Source: Tenrec ecaudatus (lineage: Eukaryota > Chordata > Mammalia > Afrosoricida > Tenrecidae). From it: a DNA stretch of 64,000 bases. Where the stretch lies: contig NC_134535.1 of the NCBI RefSeq assembly GCF_050624435.1, positions 125,289,731 to 125,353,730 on the forward strand. Reading direction: 5' to 3'. The notes under the pieces were generated by a model. It was not told the origin of the DNA, did no database searches, and saw nothing but the letters and a program-made list of their open reading frames with translations. Both the position numbers and the translations under genes were made by a program. Positions 58,701-64,000 of this stretch are shown here, in pieces; the stretch's first letter is position 1; the number at the start of each line of letters is the position of its first letter.

Positions 58701-61700
58701 CGGGAATATGCAAAGCGGTTGTGAAACAGGCTTAAGTTCTATTATTTCAAGCCCAGACCCAAAGCAATCCCTAAGCAAACAACACAAACATTTAATGACT
58801 TTTATTTATTCAGGGATGATTATAAGTCCACAACTTTAGAGGCATGTAATAGTAATAAAATAGAAAATTAAAATATATATAATGTTCAATAATTTTATTT
58901 TTACTCATGTGGTCTTGTACTGAGCTGTCTACCTGTTTCTGACTATCTGTCCGGGTGAGCTTTGTGCTAAGAATATCCATTGATAACCTTTCCAAGTAAG
59001 GATGAACTGTTCTGCTGTTAAGTGTCTTTGAGTTGTTTCTGACTCACAGCAACCCAATGTCTGAATATCTGTCGTTATACCAGTACCACACTGTTTTGAC
59101 CACTATGGCTGTATAATAGGTGCTAAAGTCAAGTAGAGCAAGCCCTCCCACTTTGTCCTTCTTCTTGAGGAGTTCTCTGCTAATTCTGGGCTTTTTCCAT
59201 CTCCATATGAAGTTGGTAAACAGTCCTTCCAATTATTTGAAGAAGGACAATGGCATTCATATCGAAATAGGATTAAACTTACACAGTGCCTTGGGAAGAA
59301 CTGTCATCTTTACTATATTGAGTATTCCAATCCACAAGCATGGGATAGTCTGCCATTTGTTGAGGCCACTCTTGGTTTCTTGTAATAGTGTTCTGTAGTT
59401 TTCCTCGTACAAATATTTTGTTTTTGTTTTTAGTTAGGTGTATCCCTAGATATTTCAATTTGTGCTTGGGTATTGTAAAGCATACTACCTTTTTAATTGC
59501 CTCTTCTGTGATCTTGTCTGATGCGTGTAGCAGACCGATAGATTTCTGTTTGTTGATCTTATATCCTGCCACTCTGCCATATTCCTCTATTGCTTCCAAC
59601 ACTCCACTTGTGGAGTGTTGGGGATTTTCGATGTATAAAATCATATTGTCTGGGACAGTTTCACCTCTTCCTTCCCCAGACGAATACTTTTCATGTCTTT
59701 TCCATGTCTTAGTATCTTAGCCAGGACCTCCAGTGCGATGGTAAATAAGAGTGGGGACAAGGGGCAGCCTTGTCTGGTTCCCTTTTTCAGTGGAATTGTT
59801 TTCACCTTTTTCCCATTGATTACCACATTGGCTGTTGGTTTTTCATAGATAACGCGTATAATATTGAGGAATTTTCCTTCCATTCCTATCTTCTTGAGTG
59901 TCTTAAATAGGAATGAGTATTGGATGTTGTTGAATGCTTTTTTACACATCTATCGATATTATCATGTGGTTCTTAAAGTTTTTCATGTCAATGTTGCGAA
60001 TGATACTAATGGTCTTTCGTATGTTGAACCATCCCTGCATCCCTGGTATGAATCCCCTTTGGTCATGGTTAATTCGTTGTTTTTTTAAAAAAAAATATTC
60101 TTTTGTATTCTATTGGCCAGTATATTGTTAAGGATTTTTGCATCAATATTCATTAGAGATATCCTTCTGAAGTTCTCAATTCTTGTTGATCCTTGCTTAC
60201 TTTAGGTACCAGTGTTATACTAGCTTCATAAAAAGAGTTTGGGAGTTTGCCATAATTTTTTATGCTCTGGAAGAATTTGTGTAGGATTGGTGTCCATTCT
60301 TCCCTAAATACTTGGTAGATTTCCCCTATGAAGCTGCCTGGCCCAGCAGATATTTTTATTGGTAATCCCTTGATAACCTTGTCTATTTCTTCTATTGCTA
60401 TGGGTCTGTTGAGTTTCTTGATGTCCATATGGGCTAATATAGGGAGGGATTGTTTTTCAAAGTATTTTTCCATGTCTTCCAAGCTGTTGAATTCTTTGGA
60501 GTACAGGCCTTCCTTGTACTGTGAAATTAGCTTTTAAATTTCATTAGGTTCTGTTGTGATGTCCCCTGCTGTATCTCTCATCCTAACTATTGAAATTCAT
60601 TCCTTGCTTTCTTTGGTTAGGTTTGCCAATGATTCATCAATTCTGTTATTTTTTTCCCAAAGAACTAGTGTTTAGCTGCATTGATTTTAAAAATCACTTT
60701 CTTGTTTCCCTTATTCTGTTTCTCAGCCCTAGTTTTTATTATTTCTTTTCTTTTGCTTTTATTAGGTTTGTCTTCTTGACACTGCTTTAATTTTTGGAGG
60801 TTTTGTTCCAGCACATCAATCATAAGTCTCTCTTCCTTTTTTCATGTGTGCATTTATTGCTATCAAACTTCCTCTGATAACTGCTTTTACTGTGTCCCAA
60901 AAGTTTTGGTATGTTGTATTATTATTTTTATTGGTTCCTAATTTCATCTCTGATCTGGGCCAGTACTCACTCATTGTGCAGTAGAGTTATTCATCTAACA
61001 ATTGTTTGCGCTTGTTTTCTTAATCGTCCTTTGTTGATTTCCACCTGTATGCCATCGTGGTCTTAGAGGGAAATCCGAGTGATCTCATGTGCTCAAATTT
61101 ACACAGACTCAACTTACGTGCTAGCATGTGGTCTTTCTTCTAGCATGTGCCTTGTGGGTTTGAAAAGAAGGTGATTTTTTTTTTTTTGTATTTGGGTGGA
61201 GAACTCTAATATGTCTATCAGATCAAGTCACCTATTTGTAGAATTTAGTTCTGTAGCTTCATTGTTAAGCTTCTTTCCATGTAATTTCCCTTTCTCAGAA
61301 AGTGGTGTCTTACAGGCACCTACTATGATCATTGAGCCTGGGATTCCATTTGTCATCTTCTGGAGCATATGATTGACAAATTGAGTCAGTCTCTCATTTG
61401 GGGGGCATACATATGTACTATACTCATTGGTTTTTGATCTACTGTTCCCTTCAGCTTCCCCCCTGTCCCTTCAGCTTTATATAGTGCCTCTCCTTATTTC
61501 ATGTTATGGCTTGCACCTTGAGATCAGTTTTGTCAGAGATTAGGATCACAATGCCTGCTTTTTTTAACTGCCATTTTCTTGGTATATTTTTCTCCAGCCT
61601 TTGATTCTCAGCCTATTTTTTATGTCTACAAACTTGAGATGTATGTCTTGTAGGCAACAGATCAATGGGTTATGTTTTCTAAGCTGGTCTGCTAGCTTCT

Positions 61701-61704
61701 GTCT

Positions 61705-62502
61705 TTTTTTTTAAATCAGTTTATTGGGGGACTCTTACAACTCTTTTCTTTAAAACATTTTATTAGGGGCTCATACAACTCTTATCACAATCCATGCATA
61801 TCCATACATCAATTGTATAAAGCACATCTGCACATTCTTTGCCTTAATCATTTTCTTTCTTTCTTTTTTTACATTTTATTAGGGGCTCATACAACTCTTA
61901 TCACAATCCACACATATACATACATCAATTGTATAAAGCACAGCCATACATTCTTTGCCCTAATCACTCTCAAAGCATTTGCTCTCCACTTAAGCCCTCT
62001 GAATCAAGTCCTCTTTTTTCCCCTCCCTCCCCGCTACCCCCTCTCTCATGAGCCCTTGATAATCCACAGATTGTTATTTTGTCATATCTTGCCCTATCCG
62101 GAGTCTCCCTTCCCCCTCTTCTCTGCCGTCCATCTCCCAGGGAGGAGGTCACACGTGGATCCTTTAAATCAGTTCCCCCTTTCCAACCCACTCACCCTCC
62201 ACTCTCCCAGCATTGCCCCTCACACCCCTGGTCCTGAAGGTATCGTCCACCCTGGGTTCCCAGCTCCCATATACACCAGTGTACAATCTCTGCCCTATCC
62301 AGTCCTGCAAGGTAGAATTCAGATCATGGTAGTTGGGGGTAGGAAGCATCCAGGATCTGGGGGAAAGCTGTGTTCTTCATCGGTACTACATCGCACCCTG
62401 ACTGACCCGTTTCCTCTCCTAAACCCCTCTGTGAGGGGATCTTCAGTGGTCGACACTTGGGCCTTGGGTCTCCACTCTGCAGTTCCCCCTTCATTCACTA
62501 TG

Positions 62503-62504
<2 letters not shown>
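61705..62504 (-). mobile_element. Two or three stacked L1 3' ends inside L1 ORF2
   Basis: Reverse tails start at about 61712 (tttattggggg), 61756 (cattttattaggggc) and 61873 (cattttattaggggc). The last one runs to 62504. Confidence 0.85.

Positions 62505-62555
<51 letters not shown>
62505..62555. repeat. (AC)n microsatellite
   Basis: About 25 uninterrupted AC units at the junction between the inserted L1 end and the host L1 ORF2. Confidence 0.97.
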
Positions 62556-62558
<3 letters not shown>

Positions 62559-64000
62559 CAGTCCATTGATATTCAGAATTATTACATCCACCTGTGGACT
62601 CTTTGATGTCATGTCATACCTTTTGTGTTGGGTGTTTTCCTGCCTCTCTTCTTATTAGTACATCATGCATGTGTATGTGTGTGTGTATAGGGTTCATTCC
62701 TGCCTTCTTTTCACCATTGAGCCAATGCTATCTTGGGGGCCATTTTCAATGTGCTGCCCTCTGGGTGGAGTTGCTCTATGTGATGATCTCTTATTTGTGC
62801 TCAGTGAGTGTAGTTCTTTTACCCATATTAAATCGGTAAGAACTTTTTGTAGGGCTGGGTTTCTTTTTATGTATTCTTTGAGTTTTACCTTGGCTGAGAG
62901 GATTCTTACTTATCCAACTATCTTGACAGATAATTTGGCTGAGTTGAGTATTCTTGGATTTACATGATATTCTTTCAACTTTTGGAATATGTTGCTCCAC
63001 TCTCTCTTCTTCATGATGTTCCCTGATAGGTCTGGGCATATTCTTATTTGGATACCTTTATAGATGACTGTCTTTTTTCCTCTAGCCTGTCTTATAGGTT
63101 TCTCCTGTTCCTCAAAGTTAGATAGTTTGACTGTTATGTGCCTTGGTGAATTCTTTTGGGCTTCAGTCTAACTGGTGTCCTTTTGGACTCCTTAAAAGTT
63201 GCCTGATTTTTATTCATTAAGCTTGGGAAGGTGTCTTCATTGTGTTTTGGGAAGGTTTTGTTTGGTAATACAATTATTCTAATGTTGTTCCTTTTTCATA
63301 GCATCAGACATTGTTCTCAGGTTTACTTCAGGTTTCCTGGTTATCTTGTTTTACTGTTTTTCCTGTTTGCTGAAATCTGCCTAGTTATCCTTGATGTCAT
63401 GGCATCTTCTTCTAATTTGTTGGTGAAGTCTAAATTTGTTATTTGCTTTTGTTACCTCGTCCCTTAACTTTTATATTTTCCTTTGGTACATGGCCTTTAT
63501 CTCCTCTATCATTTTAACCTTTTTCTGTATTACTTCCTTCATATCCTGTATGACTCCAAGCAGCATGCTGAAGTTTTCTTCCTGTGGCAGATCAATGTCT
63601 GTGTCTTCCAGGATGGTCATTAATCTCAGGACTGCCTCCAACATTGCCTTATGTTTCTCCTGATTTTTCGCTGATGTTTTTGAAGAAGTTTGCTGTCTGC
63701 GCGCTCTTTGTTTTTGGAGGAGCTCAGCCCCATTTTCCAGGGAGTCATAGAGCCCTTGGCTGTGTCTTTGGGAGGGTGGTAGGAATGCTTCTGAGGGCTG
63801 CTTTTAGCCAACATCTATGGGGAGTTGGGTTACAACTTAGTCCCTCTGGGGTTTCCCTCTTACCCTACTCTATTCTGTTGTTTGCAGCGTGCGTTGGATG
63901 GCTCTCTCAGGGGACACGGGCCAGACAGTTGCTGGCCACTAGGGTGTCACTGTGTACACAGATAGTGCAAGGAGCTGCCATGGTTTGGTGGAGATATTTG

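Larger units (their letters stand above)
59040..64000 (-). mobile_element. Long L1 in reverse: ORF1, ORF2, interrupted by later L1 ends
   Basis: On the minus strand: ORF1 N-terminal and coiled-coil remains (about 63900-62800); ORF2 start VDVIILNINGLN (62606-62571); then a foreign block 61705-62556; endonuclease resumes (QKLADQLRKHNPLICCLQDI near 61700; later PNERLTQFV). RT lies at 60482-59279 ([60 protein letters not shown]). The thumb/C-terminal region is at 59232-59044 (FIWRWKKPRISRELL, TVWYWYND). Frames are broken several times. It runs off the window end, so the 5' UTR is not seen. Confidence 0.88.

Noticed and set aside
61813-62658. 281-codon open frame on the + strand, the longest in the window
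   Set aside because: It runs antisense through L1 3' UTR tails and the (AC)n tract into L1 ORF2; not a host gene.
1-64000. CRISPR arrays, operons, tRNA or rRNA genes
   Set aside because: None seen. tRNA-like A and B boxes all belong to AfroSINEs, and the tandem arrays are simple microsatellites.

Overview
The window is nuclear DNA of a placental mammal, very probably an afrotherian. Two things point there. First, the split six-exon genes with GT/AG introns are mammalian C-type lectins. Second, the most frequent short repeat is a tRNA-derived SINE of the AfroSINE type, whose reverse strand runs from a 'ctgccat(c/a)gagt' start to a 'caccagggctcc' end. Most of the remainder is L1 LINE with a distinctive long 3' UTR ending CCCCAATAAAA, plus RTE-clade LINE. 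The sequence alone does not let me name the species; a tenrec- or golden-mole-like animal is a guess.

Two host genes are present, both intact and both from the Dectin-2 (CLEC4) cluster of myeloid pattern-recognition receptors. CLEC4D (MCL) lies on the + strand in six exons (21690-28722, 210 aa). CLEC4E (Mincle) lies on the - strand in six exons (41038-47659, 214 aa). They are tail to tail, about 12.3 kb apart, the same order and orientation as the human pair. Both encode type II membrane lectins with a short cytoplasmic tail, one TM segment, a stalk and a C-terminal CTLD. Mincle has the TM-proximal Arg expected for FcR-gamma pairing; MCL lacks it. The two human proteins form a heteromer that detects mycobacterial glycolipid. 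Mincle here keeps EPN and WND. MCL keeps EPN but has WNG in place of WND, the most notable protein-level oddity.

Layout: 1-2.6 kb, unassigned DNA and AfroSINEs; 2.6-6.2 kb, a pogo-type DNA transposon split by a hAT element; 6.2-9.4 kb, AfroSINEs, an RTE tail and a short L1 end; 10-13.6 kb, an old minus-strand L1 carrying three later insertions, one with a candidate 3' transduction; 13.8-14.9 kb, an RTE 5' half; 15.2-20 kb, a 5'-truncated L1 on +; 21.7-29.1 kb, CLEC4D; 29.4-31.6 kb, a (CCAA)n array and SINEs; 31.6-35.7 kb, an RTE with an L1 and a solo-LTR fossil nested inside and a roughly 60-bp target duplication; 38.3-40.5 kb, an AfroSINE split by an L1; 41-47.7 kb, CLEC4E, with a twin-primed L1 in intron 3; 48.4-52.9 kb, AfroSINEs and RTE on the minus strand; 53.8-59 kb, old L1 remnants; 59-64 kb, a long minus-strand L1 whose ORF2 is interrupted by later L1 ends. 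No RNA gene, CRISPR array or prokaryotic feature was seen. The most useful observations are the lectin pair, the WNG change, an L1-supplied poly(A) signal behind CLEC4E, and a series of insertions with readable target-site duplications. Coordinates of repeats are by eye and may be off by tens of bases.
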